Shown here piece by piece: positions 36,521-51,400 of a stretch of DNA of 64,000 nt. Positions within the stretch are counted from its first letter, which is position 1. Each line of letters opens with the position of its first letter. The stretch lies in NCBI RefSeq assembly GCF_000003855.2, contig NW_003101663.1, positions 733,312-797,311 of the forward strand, in the 5' to 3' direction. The notes beneath the pieces are model-generated. The model saw nothing but the letters and a program-made list of their open reading frames with translations. It searched no databases and was not told the DNA's origin. The stretch is from Blastomyces gilchristii SLH14081. Its lineage: Eukaryota; Ascomycota; Eurotiomycetes; Onygenales; Ajellomycetaceae. A program made the position numbers and the translations under genes.

Positions 36521-38033
36521 TTGTGTTTTCTGACACAATTTTGTGTGAACACAGATGCTGATATATTTGTTTTTATTTGTGTAGAATCTTCACACATTGA
36601 CAGATTCATATCTGCTGATAATAGTGAACCTAATATTGCATTCTTGATTGAGAACTTGAAGAATGTGATAATGAAGAAATTGTCTGTGTCATGTGTGACT
36701 GAGTCTTCTGTGTTCTCTCTTGCCTCTTCTGTTACTTCTTTCTCTGCTGCTTCTCAATCTTCTATACTTGCCTCTGTGTCAGGTTCTCTCACTCCTGCTA
36801 CCTCTGTTCCCGCGACTCTCATTCCTGCTACTCCTGGTTTTACTGCCTCTGCTTTCATTATCAGCTCTTCCCATTTCAAGGAGATGTTATATAGACTTAA
36901 TGAATCATCTCTCTCAGTGTATATACTCTCACTCTTCTTACTGACTCTCAGAATAATTTATTGTATGAAGACTGTGTATAATATGACTATCTAAAGCTCA
37001 GTTATAAACACTGATTATTATATTCATTTTAAATATTTGTGATGAGACAATTGTTTATTCATATCAGAGAATCATCTTCTCTCTCAACAGTGTTAAGATT
37101 ATAAGTCTTTTTCTTTTTCATCTTTTCTTTCTGATACTGATTTTTCTATTCTTAGAGGAAATTATTATAGATTTTACTGTGTATAAAGTTATGATATTCA
37201 CAGATATCAAGAAGCTTTTCACAACTGTAAAGTTTAATATTATAAGAATATCTACTCTGATAAATTTCTTCAGAATGATAGATTCATATCAGTCTATTCT
37301 CTGATATCTGTTATCTGATTTTATAATGCAGATGAAAGATATCTGTGTTTTCAGAAATGAGAATGCAGATGTCATACTCTTTTACACTTACAGATGTGAG
37401 GCTTGTACATCTTGTCTGAGATGTCATTGTAGAAATGAGCTGTTCATATGCTGTATTCTACTTTCTGTATTTCTCTATGTTTCTCTCTCTCTTTCTGAGA
37501 AGCCTTGTATATGTTGTAATTGTATGTACAATTCTAAGGCCAGTGAGTGTTTGTTCAGTAATTGTTACCCCTGCTTTTACAGTTTCATATACTAATAATA
37601 GTTCTTAGTTACTTCAGTATCAGAGATCATTTTAATTAAAGATAACAATGCTGCTGAGACTACTCTCTTCTATCTTTAAGCTTCTTCTATCACTTTCTCT
37701 CCCTTCTCTGCAGAGAAGGTTGTGTGCATATCAGATTATAAGTGTTTAGTTCTGAGTGACTCTCACTGTCATTTATCTGATTCTGTGTCTTCTTCTTCTT
37801 CTGTTTCTTCTGCCTCTGCTCTCTCTACTCTGACTTCTGATTCTGTGAGTTCTATGCTCTTCTTCAATTTCTCTACACATATATATGCACATTTCTATAT
37901 TAGCATTCCAGTCAATCTTGTGATAAATGACATTAATGTTGTACACAGAGTAGTAGAGAAATCAAAGATATGCATAATATTGTTACAAGAGTGGCTTACA
38001 GCTCTTGAATTTCTTGCAGATCTTGAGTTTTGA
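36521..38033 (+). other. Antisense frames between pol and the 3' LTR of Gypsy C
   Basis: Three plus-strand open stretches (36521-36994, 37326-37595 and 37722-38033), opposite to the element's pol. The middle one is cysteine-rich (CEACTSCLRCHC then CICCNCMYNSKASEC). The outer ones are Ser/Ala-rich low complexity. Stops separate them. They could be relics of one extra gene of the element; I recognise no family. The location 3' of integrase parallels extra regions in Gypsy B and D. Confidence 0.45.
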
Positions 38034-39109
38034 GATTTTCTTTATTTTTGATGTTTTTCAGATGATGTGATGTTGAAAATAGATTAAATATGTGATATAT
38101 GAAAATGAATGAGATGTATATGATAACATTTGTCTTTTACAGCTGACTCTTATAATTGATGATCAATTCATTATCTCTTTTCTTTTCTTACACTTTTTCT
38201 TTATCTGCTAGTCACTACTCTTATATAATCTCTATATAATACAGTGTTCAGTGACTAGGTTCAGCAGCTTTCATCTTTTATAATTCTGTCTCACATATTA
38301 TACTGTCTCTCTTTACCTGCTCAGATCACTACAGTGAATAGCTCATTAAAACTAATCTTATCTGATCTCTGAGTATCTTCAGAGATTAAGATGACTTAAT
38401 CTCATGCATCTGTGAATGTTTCAGATAGTTCATTCTCTGTGATCTCTGTGATTGAACTGATGTAAACAGTTAAATTCAACTCTGAATTTCTTTTTCTTCT
38501 GTGACCTGACTCATGTACAAGTCTACTGCTCTGAGATCACTCTTTACTGTGTTATATCTGCTATCTGTGACATGTTATTATATAACTGACTACAGTCTCA
38601 TCACTTATTGAAGTGTGATGTTCATTTAATTTCTTCATTACTTCTCATTCTTTTCTTATAATCATGAAAAGATTGAAATAAGTGAGATTATCTGATTTGT
38701 AAGTGTCTATGATTTCTCTTACTTTATAAGACTTTTCAATTGTAAGTCTCTTCTTTTTCAATACTGATAATAGTACTGTGAATAATTATAATCTGCTCAG
38801 GTCTTATATCTTTACTTTCACAAGTTATAAATCATTGATTAAGTTGTATAAGATCTGTCCCTCTGATTCTTTCAATGTGTACATTCTCAGAGAATATGAT
38901 TTGAGTATTTTATATGGCTCAAATCATCTAGATTGAAACTTCTCAGAACTCTCATTGTGTATGAGAACTCATGTTCTCATCTTGAGACTCAATTTCTTAA
39001 TAAGTGAGTCTTGTATTCTTTTCAATTGAATTGCTTAGTTCAGAAGTAACTTATTAGCTTTTGCATGTACATGACTGATCTCTTTCAATCTTGGTTCTGC
39101 ATTCATGAC

Positions 39110-39190
39110 TGTTGCATCTGCAACTGCTGTTTCTGCTGTGTCTGCAACTGCTGTTTCTGCTATATCTGCAACTGCTGTTTCCTTCCTCAC
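39110..39190 (-). repeat. 27-bp tandem repeat coding for ETAVADxA in Gypsy C
   Basis: On the minus strand three nearly identical units encode ETAVADIA, ETAVADTA and ETAVADA after the integrase. Probably a linker expansion. Confidence 0.75.
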
Positions 39191-39249
39191 CTTTTCTGAA
39201 GCATTCTTCAGAATGCGCGGATGCAATTCATACAACAGATAGAATGATG

Positions 39250-42200
39250 AATGCTTGAAGACTGCATACTGTCGAATTCACATGGTTAATAGCACCTGTC
39301 TGAGATATTCATCTCATAGTCTCATAGGCTTGCTCACTAGATATTTTATCAGCATATTACTTAAGATTTCATTCAAGTGTTTCATCTTCTCATTCATCTG
39401 CAGATGATATGATGTTATTCTATGATGTCTTGTCTGTAACTGACTCATGAAATGCCTCACTGCTTCTCTCATGAGATTCACATCATTATCAGTTAGAATC
39501 TCATGCAGCATTTCATAGTTGATATAGATCTCATTGTATAGAAACTTTGCTATCATCTTCTCTATTGTCTCTGAAACTGCTTTTACAACTGGCCAGTCAG
39601 TAGCATAATCAATAGCAGTGATTATTCATTGATTTTTATTTAATGTTCATGATAATATGTCTATGAGATTCATCTCTCATTATTTGAATAGTTATATTAT
39701 ACACTTTATTTAATGTTGCACTTTCTTGTGTTCTAACTCTTTCTTAGATTCTTTCACAATCTGACAATTCAGACACTTGTGAGTATATGTCTGAATGTCC
39801 TCAGTCATACTTGATCAGTATACTCTTGATTTGAGTATACTCATGAGTTCAGAGCTTTCTAAGTAACTGAATTCCTTGTGTATATAAGTTATCAAGTCAC
39901 ATCTAAATGAAGATTCTAGATAGAGAGCTTCTGTGTATTCTAGATTACAGTAAAGCACAACATTATTTTTCAATTTTCTCAGCTTGAAGTTCAGAAGCAT
40001 CTCTTCTACTACTTTCATAAGACACTTATCATTCAATATCTTGTCATTCTTCAAGTGAGAGATCATAGTATTCACTCATTCTGATTCCTTGCATTCTCTC
40101 AGCATATTTAATATGAACATTTCTTATGCCTGGTTTGCAGAACTCTCATTCATGAAATCAGGTCTGTGACTGATTGTGTCAGACATTATAATATTCAATC
40201 TCTTTTGATATTTGATATAAAGATTATACACTTGAAACTCTAAGATTCAATGTGCTAAGTGTTTGAAAGATTTTATTATTAATTATAGATAGATAAGACT
40301 TTTATAATCTGTGATCACTGTTGTTATATACCTGTTATCAATATATCTATTTTATAATATCAGTGTGTGCTTGATCACTAGCAATTTCTTTTCATATACT
40401 GAGTAATTGAGCTCAGTGTCTGATAGTTTTCTATCATTGTACATCACTGAGTGCAGCTTGCTATTCTTGCTTATCTGTAGAAGAGTATCTCTGATAGCTC
40501 ATTCAGATGCATCTGTCTTGATATAGAAAGATTTATTATAATCTGATTGAATAAGCACTGAAGATATTATTACATGTTCTCTCAGTGTGAGAAAAGCCTC
40601 TTCACATGTGATATTTCAGATAATTGAATGAAACTTCTTCTTTCACAGATTTACATCTATTTCTCTTAAGAGATCTGAGAGTGATGCAGATATTCATGTG
40701 AAATCCTTGATGAATCTGCAGTAGTATGAGATCAACTCAAGAAACTATTGTACATGATGTATGTTTCTCAGTCATGATTAATTTGTTATGACATTCAATT
40801 TCTCTGAGATGAGGTGTATACAGTTATCACTTACTATATATTCTACAAACTTCAACTCTTCTGTTTCAAACACACACTTGATTGATTTAATATAGAGCTT
40901 ATACTCTGTCAGAGTTATAAGCACTTCATCAAGATGCTTCAGATATTTATTATATAAGTTTGAAAAGACTAGAATATCATTGAGATATATAAGGTATGAG
41001 GTTTTATTCTGTTTATAAAGAATTATATTCATCATTGTTTAAAAGATGACAGGTGCATTTGTCAGACTGAATAATATTATCAGGAATTTGAACTTCTCTT
41101 ATTATATATTAAATATAGTTTGCAGAACTGACAGTTTATCTACACAGATCTGTCAGTATTCTGAGAGAAGATTAATCTTTAACAGATATTAAGTGTTTTC
41201 AACTGTATTCAACTGTTGTTGAATCTGTAACAGTGAATATTCATTCTTGATTATAAGCTTGTTAAGTGCTCAGTAATTAATACATATCTGTCACTTCTCA
41301 CTCATCTTTTTCATGAATAGAACTGGAAAGCCTCATATACTTGATAAGAATTGTATGAGATCATGTTCTAGAAGATCTGTGATCTGACACTTCTGTTCTT
41401 TGAGATGTGTTTGTGACAGAGAGTACACATTCTGATTGACTGATTTTGTGTTCTCTGTATCAATCTCATGTATGAATCCTTGTTCTGACAGCAATTCTGA
41501 TGAAAGATCTGTTCAGAAGATCTTTTCATACTTCTTCAGAAGCTTCTTTATACACTTATTCTTCTGTATATCTTTTATCTTAGTTTTCTCTGCTTTCAGA
41601 TTCTGTATGATATACAGAATGCTTTCAGATGAGATCTTGTGAATCATTCTCTTTACTTGTTAATATATAAGCAGATTTAACTCTTCTATATCAGAGATGT
41701 GAAATGTTCTTCTCATATCAGTTGATAGAATTGTATGAACTGTTTTCTTTCTATTGATCAACTGCATATAACATGTACATCATTGAATCTGCAGATTGAA
41801 TCTTTGAAATCAATTGAGTCTGAGAATAAGATCATATTTCACATTCTGCAGCTCTCACACTTAAATATAGTAAGATCATTCTCTGAAGTGCAAGAGAACT
41901 CTTACTTTTACAGATGATATCAAATATTGATTATCAGATAATCTTATACATCAGAGATTCTTCACTCAGTGAACTTCTTTTAATCTTTAGATTATATAAT
42001 TATTAATATATTATATAGAAGCTTCTGTATTCACTAACACTTTTACAGTCATCTCTTAATTCTTATTCAAGTGCTCTCTATACATTAACATTTCAGATCT
42101 CAAGACATTGAGATGAGTGTTCACTTCATTATTCTCATCTGTATCTTATTTAAGAGTCTACTTCTTCTTTGCATTCACAGAATTTAGAGAATCATCTAAC

Positions 42201-43400
42201 ACAGACATCTCTTTCACTTTAAAGACTTTTCATAGAATATCAGTGAGTGTCTTCAAGCTCACTGATTCTGCTAGTTTTTTAACTCTCTTACTTCTCTTAA
42301 CTGTGTATGCTGAGTGCAATCTTTTATATCATGATTTTGATATTTACAGTTGAAGCAAGCTCAATGCTTATAATATCAAGATTTTCACTCAGAGAATCTC
42401 TTTTTCAGAGAATTCAGTGCTTTAGTAATGATATTCAGATCTAGATTCATTACATCTGAGTGTGTGACTTATATTATAGAAGTCTGATTATCTGTTCTCT
42501 GCTGAGATATACTTGATTGCAGTATTTTCTATTATAATTGACTCACTTGTTTCTGTATAATGAGAATATTGTATACTTTCTTCACTGTATCTGACTGTGA
42601 GATTAAGTATTTTCATTTCACTCTCAACTCAGATGTAAGATTATGAATGAAGATCTGTAAACAGAAAGATATTGAAAGCTCTTCATTCAATGTAAGATAG
42701 TATAAGCTGAAGTGTATAAAGTATGATGTAAGATTACTTATTTATCTACACTCAGTGAAGTATTTATAATACTTATCTTATATATTCACTTTCTCAAAGT
42801 TGTGTAAGATTCATTTGAAAAACTCATTTCATGTTTATAAGAATGAATATTACTCTGAGTCTGTAAGATTCATCTTTTTATTAGTCATTTATAATGACTT
42901 TGCTTTTCTGTGTAGAAATGCAGCAGATCTTAAAACTTATTAAAATTCTGTTAACTGTCTATCTGTGAGTTCATATTTAATCTGATAATATAATCATATC
43001 TGACTTAGTCAGCTGATTGCAGCATCATTTTTTCAGTTACTATTAAAGCTTAATAACTCTGACAGATCTTCTGACTTGATATATCTCATACTCAGATTCT
43101 CATTCTGTATAATAGTCTCTGATAATGTGTACACTTCTGAAGAGATTGTGAATAATTATGATAAAATCTTCAGATTCAGTGTAATTATCTATTTATATAA
43201 ATATTTGATCTTCTGCTGCAGGTCTAAGATCTAGTTTTCTCTATTCTTATTAATGATGATGATTGTGTCAGTGAAGCTCTTTATAGTGAATGCTTGATTC
43301 ACAGTGAATATCAATTGTTGTTTAACTTCTGTCTCAGCCTGTCACTGCATATGCAAGACCTTGATCTTGTTTAGAATCCTTGTATATGTACAGAGCTTTG
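39250..43400 (-). pseudogene. gag-pol remnant of Gypsy C
   Basis: Read on the minus strand: a gag region from about 43400, the zinc knuckle at 42316-42357, reverse transcriptase with YLNDILVFSNLYNKYLKHLD near 40970 (one catalytic aspartate is now Asn), and an integrase segment with HFMSQLQTRHHRITSYHLQM near 39440. Interrupted by many stops; inactive. Confidence 0.82.
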
Positions 43401-43955
43401 ATTCCAGTTCAGTGATCTTGACTGCTTTTCTTACTGCTTTGAGTAAACTCTCTGAGAGATTCTGCATATCTTCTGGTTCAGATAGCAGAGAAGAGTGTTG
43501 TTTGTATCAGCTAGAAGAGGTATTCATTTTAATGATTTTCTCATTAATCATACAATGTCTATCATTATATCACTGTATCATTATATCACTATATCATTCT
43601 ATTGCTATATTGTTATATGATTTCTGTTATCATTATACAACTTCAGTGGTGATCACCTCTCTCTTTTATCTCTTTAAGTGAAGAGTGATCTTCTTTGAAT
43701 CTGATTCACTGCTTTCATTTCTTTTTCTCACATCTCATCTGTTCACATACATGACATTCACCTGAGTGTGAAGTTTTCCCTCAACAAGTGAAGCAGCATC
43801 AATCAGATGCTCTTTCACTCACTGCTCTTTATATGCTATCTTTTGAGACATTCTAGAACCACACTGATATAATAACTATGAATCACTTCATAGATGGAAT
43901 TATCACACTCTGAAGAAGCCTGTGCTTCTCACTAGTTTTTAGACATGCTATCAGA

Positions 43956-44135
43956 TGTGATTCAAAGGTTGCTTAAGCCAGTGTATGATTACAGGTGTAC
44001 GCCGGCTTCTTATATATTGAATCTCATACACTAAATTAATTAGTGGCCGCTATGGCCCCCCCTTTACATTCGTACGCTAGTAGTTCGGAAGCGGCCGCGT
44101 TATTATCCGACGGTCGTACATTCTTCCGAACCACA
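43956..44135 (-). repeat. 5' LTR of Gypsy C
   Basis: 180 bp, the better preserved copy. It retains CpG-containing stretches such as GCGGCCGCG and CCGACGG. It is followed by the CAGA duplication and the resumption of Gypsy B. Confidence 0.9.
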
Positions 44136-44139
44136 CAGA

Positions 44140-47100
44140 TGTATTACAAGATACAGATATTTCTAAAATTTGTGAATTTCTACAGATAATTCATCTATAT
44201 ATATTCACAGATTACTGTCTCTCTCACAGATCTGTTAAAGAGAAGTGTGAAAGATAGAAAAATAGAATCATTTACTCTCACTTAAGACACTGTACAGATG
44301 TTTGTAAAATTGAAACAAGCTTTCACAGATACTATAATACTGAATCACTTTAACTTTAACTTACTCAGTCAGTGTGAGACTGATATATCTAGAAATAAGA
44401 TCTGTGAAATCTTTTCACAGTTAACACTGAAGATCTTTTAATATTGAAAGAATCAGAGAATAATTATCTCTGAAGAAACAGATAATGAATTATCTGTGAA
44501 ACAAGACTTTTTCACAGTCTATAAGATATTATAAATGAAGATTAGTAATCTTCTTCTTTGAGAAGTTATTACTTATACAGAGAAGATATAATACTCATGA
44601 TCAGAAGATGTTAACAATTATTAAATTCTTTAAGATCTGATAATATTATCTTCAGAGTAGTAAGTACTCAGTGTAAGTTCTCACTGATTATACAAATCTG
44701 CATTACTTCTTGATAATAAAGAGCTTAACAGAACATCAAGTCAGATAAGTAGAGCTGCTTTCAGAGTATAATTTCTATATCTGATATTATTCAGATCAGC
44801 TTAATCTCATCAATATACTGTCTAAACAGCCTGATTATAATATCATTAATACAGAGAAGAATTCTATAAAAGAATCTCTGTTATCACTGCAGAAGAAGCT
44901 GACTGCAGAGAGTTGAGATTCTCTAAAGCTCAGAAACAGCACTGAAGAGGCAGCTGTATAACTCAGTATAGAAGATAAAAGAGAACTCAAGTTCTTACAG
45001 AGAACTAACACTGAAGATCATGAGCTTCTCATATCATATCTTATAACTATTGAATTGATAAAGAATGAAATAGTCTACAATCCTTCAACTCAACTATTTT
45101 TGAAATTCATTGATAAATTACAGAAGAGGAACATCTCTACTGCAGCTTGAATTCAAAAGTTGAAGAAGAAAGAATTCAGTTTGAACTTGAAAGAGACAGA
45201 TTCTGAGCAGAGCAGTGCTGTTAAGAAATCAAGTCACTGATAACTAGAAGAATGTAAACTTCTACTACTGAATGATTCAGTCTTTATCTCTTATAGTAGA
45301 GTAGTGTATCAGAAGTTATTAAGAATTCATCATAATAATCTTCATACAGAGCACTTCAGATTAGAGAAGACTGAGAAGCTTTTAAAATGTAAATATACTT
45401 AGAACAAGCTCTGAGCAGATGTTAAAGAGTATATTAAGACTTATAATATCTATTAAAGAATAAAGATCTCACAGTATAAGTAATACAGTGAGTTAACATC
45501 ACTGTCTATTTTAAAAAGCTTATGACAGAATTTATCAATGAATTTCATAGTTGATCTGTCAAAGTCAACAAGAGTCAAAGAATATGACTTAATTTTAGTC
45601 ATTATTAATCACTTCACAAAGATAATCAGATATATTTCTATTCATAAAAAGATTAAAACCTCTGAATTGATTGATCTGTTTTTAGATACTATTATTTATA
45701 ATCACAGTGCTCTGAAATCATTGATAATAAATTCAGAATCTCTCTTCATCAGTAAATACTGATCAGCTTTTTACTATCATTTTATAATAAGACATCTTCT
45801 CAGTACTGCATTTCATTCACAGACTGATAATCAGACTGAATATCAGAATCAGACACTAGAACAGCATCTTTAAGCATTCTATTTATATTATTAGAATGAT
45901 TGACTCAAACATCTTCTAATCACTGAATTCATATATAACAATGTAAAGAATGTAATTTTAAAAGTATCTTCTTTCTATACTTATTATAAATATAATTCTT
46001 CACTACTCAGTAATATTGTGAACAACATTTCAAAGAGAGAGATAGACAGTCAGAATATTAAATAGATACAGAGAATAAAGTATCTCTCAGTATCAGAAGT
46101 AAAAGTGAGATTGAAACTTTTAAACAAAGTTCATGAGAAGACAGTGAAAAGTATTCACTGTACTCAGAAGTAGTAGATGAAATACTATAATTAAAAACAT
46201 CTTTTAATGAAGTTCTTAATAGAGAATTAAGTACTACTTTCAGCAAAGAATATTAAGATAATAAGACTGTGTAAAAAGCTCAGTGAGCAGTGACTAGAAT
46301 CTTTCTCAGTAATAAGAGTGATAAGTAAGCAGATATATAAGTTGAAATTACTCACAGAATTGAAATCAATTCATTCTATTTTTCACATTTTCTATTTGAA
46401 GCTCTATAAGCAACACTCTGAGATAAAGCTGTCTCAGTCAAATGACATTGAGATTGAGAGTGATATTAAATATCTTATGAAGAAAATATTGAATAAGTGA
46501 ATATATTACAGTAAGCTTCAATATCTCATTAAATGAGAAGATTATTCATTATTAAAGAATTCATGAAAACTGCTTAAGCATTTGAAGAATACTGAGAAAG
46601 AGATTGCAAGCTATGAGACAGCTAGTAGAGATTATCTCATTACACATCAGAGACATTGAGTAAGAAATGTTACTTAAGACTTCTCATTTTTCTTAAAGAG
46701 TTTTTTAGAGATGATCTCACAGTAATGAGTCAGTGTCTTATAAGCTCTGTAGCACTTTTCTTCTATTTTCTCTTAAAGAATTTTTTAGAAGTTTAATAAG
46801 ACTACACAAGTGTAAAATTCCTGAAGTGATTAGAGAAAAGAGATATTTGAAATTAATAAAAAAGATTAATATTATCAATTCACAGACTGCTGCTATTCTA
46901 GTGAGACTGCAGCTCATTAAAAAAGTAAAAAGAGAAAATCTCAGAGTCTACTTATTAATAATTACACTTTCATCAAACTTATTCTTCATCATTGAAGTCT
47001 TTAGTACTGATATCTTTGTCTGCTGAGAAGTTAGCACTGCAGTGCTGTAGAGAAGCATGCTGTAGAAGAGTATAAGAGATACTTAAAGTATTAACTTATC

Positions 47101-47963
47101 AATTTACAAAGTATCTTAATTATCTGTTTTAATTGAAGTGAGATTCTCTTCAATCAGTAATTAATCTCTGTGATACTTTTAATAATAGTGCTGACTGATT
47201 TCTTCTTGAGATCAGCTATTCTGAGATGTTTTTTCATCTCAGAGACTCATACTTTTATCTTCTTCTACAGATAAGTAAGAAGAATCTTCTCAGTCTTGAT
47301 AGAATCTGTCAATACTTAAAGCTCTGAGACTCTTACTCTGTACTACTTGAGTATCTAGACTTCTTATCAGAGTCAATACAACATCTTTCTATGAGATAAT
47401 ATCTTCAGAAAGACAGAAGTTATTGTTACAGATACAACAGAAATAACAGAAGTGAGAGAAGAAGTAGATATATAAAATTCTCTTCTTCTTCAGCTGCTTA
47501 GCATAGCACAGATAAGTAGCAGTATCAGTCAGAGACTGTATCAGAGCCTTCTCACAGAGAGAAGATGAAGAAACTGCAGAATTCTGCAGACTCAACTCAG
47601 CAGCATTTCAAGCAGAGCTCAGGCATGCAGAAGAGAAACTATGAATTAAGCTTCTCAGAGTCACTGTTTCTGAAATCAAGCTCTTCTCAGATTTCTCTTC
47701 AAATGATCACACAGAGTCATACATCACTGTATTAATGAGAGAAAGAGGCAGTGTTATAACAGCAGTAGAGAGAGCAGAAGACAGACTGAACACAGATACA
47801 TCAGCTGACAGAAGAAACAATATCTCACTACATAGCATGACTACTATCACTGTGACTGCAAGAGATGCAGAAGAGGGAGAAGATGTGACAATGAGAGTAG
47901 TACTCTCACAGCTCATTAACACTGTCTTCATCTTCAATCTGACTTTCTTTGCAGTCACAGAGG
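44140..47963 (+). pseudogene. Gypsy B RNase H, integrase, chromodomain and 3' extra region
   Basis: Continuation of Gypsy B pol after Gypsy C. RNase H-like sequence spans about 44200-44760. Integrase strings include MNFIVDLSKSTRVKEYD (45538-45588) and FHSQTDNQTEYQNQTLEQHL near 45810. A C-terminal region FHIFYLKLYK near 46385 and a chromodomain-like part follow to about 46570. From about 46700 to 47963 the strand lacks pol similarity; a minus-strand frame (47389-47595) is cysteine-containing (CYFCCICNNNFC). Gypsy D interrupts at 47964. Confidence 0.75.
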
Positions 47964-48219
47964 TGTAAGAAATCCCGCTCCTCGCGGATCCTTTACCCCT
48001 ATTCCTATCTCTTGTGTAACCAATAGGGCTAGCGGCCCTTGGCTACACACAACTATATAGACTGGAGTTCGCGAATACTATTTACAACTCAGCTTGAATA
48101 CTATTATACACTTGACCCCTACATTTATCTTTCTACTGTGAACACTTCTAGTAGTTAACAGTACATATCATGTCAAGCTGCAAACACCTGAATAATTGCT
48201 GTGAGCACTTATTCTTACA
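47964..48219 (+). repeat. 5' LTR of Gypsy D
   Basis: 256 bp, well preserved at its start (CCCGCTCCTCGCGG retained). Confidence 0.93.
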
Positions 48220-48449
48220 TTTCAAGCTCAGTCAGTCAGCAACTGCCTGTTATGACTGAAAGAACTAGAAACTTGCATGCTTCAATCCCTGTGAACTCTA
48301 CTGCAGACACTCAGGAGCAGCCACCCGAACCATGAATAACCTCCATAAAAGAAGTCTCAGAGGACTTATCAATCACTCACAGAACATCATTCTCTGCATC
48401 TGTGACAGAGGAACCCTCTGAACCCATGAATGAATCAATCTCAGTGAAG

Positions 48450-51400
48450 AACATTCTTGAGCATCTCCTGTGAGATCAAGCTATTTTTCTACAAGAAATG
48501 CTTACTGCCTGCAAACACCCTTGAACTGAGTCTCTAGACATGATCTTCAGAGACACTTATAAACTGAAAAGAAACTTCCTCAAGCTGTGATCACTTAAGG
48601 CCATCTATCAAATCACAATCTATAAAAGCTTTTGTGAGTTTGTATTTGAAATTGACTTACAAGCCCAGCTGTGTGACATGAAAGATGAAGAAGCTGTCAT
48701 CTATGTGATAACAGGCCTCTATTACACTGAAGTCAAGAACTGGCTGAATTATCTAGAGAATGATCATGAGAGATTCTGATGATCTGTTCTCAAGATCTAT
48801 CTAGAGAATAAGTTGAGAGACTTTACAAGCTGAACAGAGAACACCTGGGCTGTAATCATCAATATTAGAAAAAGAGGTGAGAAATCTGATAAAGACTACT
48901 CACAGCACTTCATGGAATTATGATGTGAATTGAGATCTGTGGAAACAGGGCCCTGAAACAAGACCTGAATGATGATGTTTGTGAAGAGACTGGATAAAGA
49001 CATGCAGGACAAGCTCATTGAGCAAGGCTCTAAGCTCTTGACTCTGGAGAAACTGATGACTTTCATTCATCACTTACAGATCACTGTGAGAGTTACAGAC
49101 TTATAAAGAGCAGATCATCAACCAGCTCTGTAAGAGTCAGAACAACAGAGGACAGATTTATCAGGAAAAGATGATAAGACACAGAGAGATTTGCATCTGA
49201 CTGCTGAGCAGAGAGAGAGAGCTTCATAAGCTTCTGTGAACAGAGTGTACAACAGAGAGATTAAGAAAAAGAGACTCTGCTTTATCTGTTCTAAATCAGA
49301 ATATCTTCATACAAACTGTTCAGACAAATCAAAATAGGAATTTGAAGAGTCACAGACAGAGTCAGCAACAGTCTTCTTAAGAATCTTGAAGCTGACATCT
49401 GAATCTGTTACTCTCTTAATGAAAATGCTTACTCACAGAGAGAGACTGCACTGCAGTACTGCTGTCTCACAAGTATGAAAAGTATTAATGAACTCAGGAT
49501 CCCAGGTCACTGTGATGTTTCTAAAGCTCACAGAGCAAATGAGCTGAAAGATGAAGACTGAGAACCTGCTCTTACAATAAGCAGAGTGTGAGAACTCAGA
49601 CCTGAGAGCTGAGAGACTCATAAGAGTTATCTTTGAATTACAAGATCTCTCTGAAATCTGAAGAAGATTTGCAGAAACTGTGATTATCACAGACATCACA
49701 GATAACATGTATTTGAGACTTGCATAACTTCAAAGACACAATTCACACATAGCTGTCTGTGAGTCAGGTTTATACTTTCAATCAGTGTTGGCAGACTCAC
49801 TCACAGAGGTAGAAGCAGTTAATGCTGCAGAGTTGATTAGAGGAGATAAGCTTATCTATATGATAACTTTGTGAGTGTCTGAGAATCTCACAGTCATGAA
49901 AACTGAGCTTCAGATATCAGAGAAATATCAAGATCTCACAGAGATGTTCAGCTCAGCTAAGGCAGCTGAGCTTTCTTCTCACTGTGAGAAGAATCTGATA
50001 ATAGATTTGATAGAAGAGCAGAAACTCTTCTGAGAATCAATCTATAAGCTCTTTTATCATAAGACAGAGGCCTTGTGAACCTATGTAAAGAAGAATCTGA
50101 AGAATGACTTTATCTGATCTTCACAGGCCTCTGCAGGAGCCTCTGTGATATTCATGAAGAAGAAGAATAAAGATCTCAGATTGTGTGTAGACTATCATAA
50201 TCTGAACTTCAAGATAATAAAGAGCTGCTACTCTCTGTCTCTGATTGAGAATGTGATCAACTGTCTCACAGAAGCTGTCATATTCATACAACTGAATGTG
50301 ATCAATGCATATACACAGCTACAAATACAGTCTGAGAATGAATGAAAGACTGTCTTTAGAACTGCACTGAGATTATTTGAATATCTAGTAATATCTTTTG
50401 ATCTGACTAATATTCCTGCAGCATTTCAGTCTTTCATCAATAAAACACTTTATGCATATCTGAATGTCTTCATAATAATATATCTGAATGATGTGATGAT
50501 GTACTTCATGAAGAAGAAAGAACACACTGAGCATGTGCAAAGCATGTTGAAGGCCTTAGATGAGGCAGAACTGTATATTAAGCTTATGAAATGCAACTTC
50601 AGTGCCTGCTGAATTAATTTCCTAGAATATGTAATCACTGTGGATGATATTCAGATGAAATCTTCACAGATTGAGACTATTCTATCATGACTGAAGTCAA
50701 CTAGTATTCATGAGATTCAGATCTTTCTGAACTTTGTGAATTTCTATAGATAATTTATCTTTGCATTCATGAGAATCTTCTTGATTCTTACAGACATGCT
50801 GAAGAGTGAAAATAAGAAGAAGTCATTCTGTGAATGAAGAATGAAAAGATTATTAAGAAGAGAGAACTGTGAGAACTTTCTTATCTCAGAAGCTCACAGA
50901 GTCTTTATAAGATTGAAATAGATATTTATAAATACAGTGATACTATTTCACTTTGATCTCTTGCTCTTAACTAGATTGAAGACAGATGTCTTCTTCTTTG
51001 TGATTTCAGAAATAGTCTTACAACTACAGTCAAATGAGAACTGGGTTTCAGTGGCCTTTTTCTCACAGAAGATGCAACTCACAGAGATCAACTATGATAT
51101 TCATGATCAGAAGCTTCTTATGATAGTGAAATCCTTTCATCACTGATGTCACTACTTTGAGGGCCTCATGACAGTGATTACTGTTAGAACTGATCATGAC
51201 AGCTTGTGACAGTTTACTTCAATCAAGGAACTCTCACAGTAGCAGATTTACTGAACTCAGAGACTGAGTGAGTTCTGATTCAAGATAGAATATATCAAGA
51301 GAACTAAGAACTCAGTGAATGAACTCTCTCACAGGCCAGACTATATTAAGAAGGCCAGGGTGACAGACACAGAGAGACTAGAGAAGATAGAAAAGCTTTA

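Larger units (their letters stand above)
35835..44135 (-). mobile_element. Gypsy C: full-length decayed LTR retrotransposon inserted in Gypsy B
   Basis: 8301 bp with 180-bp LTRs at 35835-36014 and 43956-44135, ends TGTGATTC/GAACCACA, and a CAGA duplication (35831-35834 and 44136-44139). A purine-rich tract on the minus strand adjoins the left LTR (36015-36026), so the element reads right to left. Minus-strand pieces are gag with a CFNCKYQNHDIKDC knuckle (42316-42357), reverse transcriptase (41330-40780, with YLNDILVFS), RNase H (about 40560-40200) and integrase (about 39900-39250). About 2.6 kb lies between the pol end and the 3' LTR. Confidence 0.88.
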
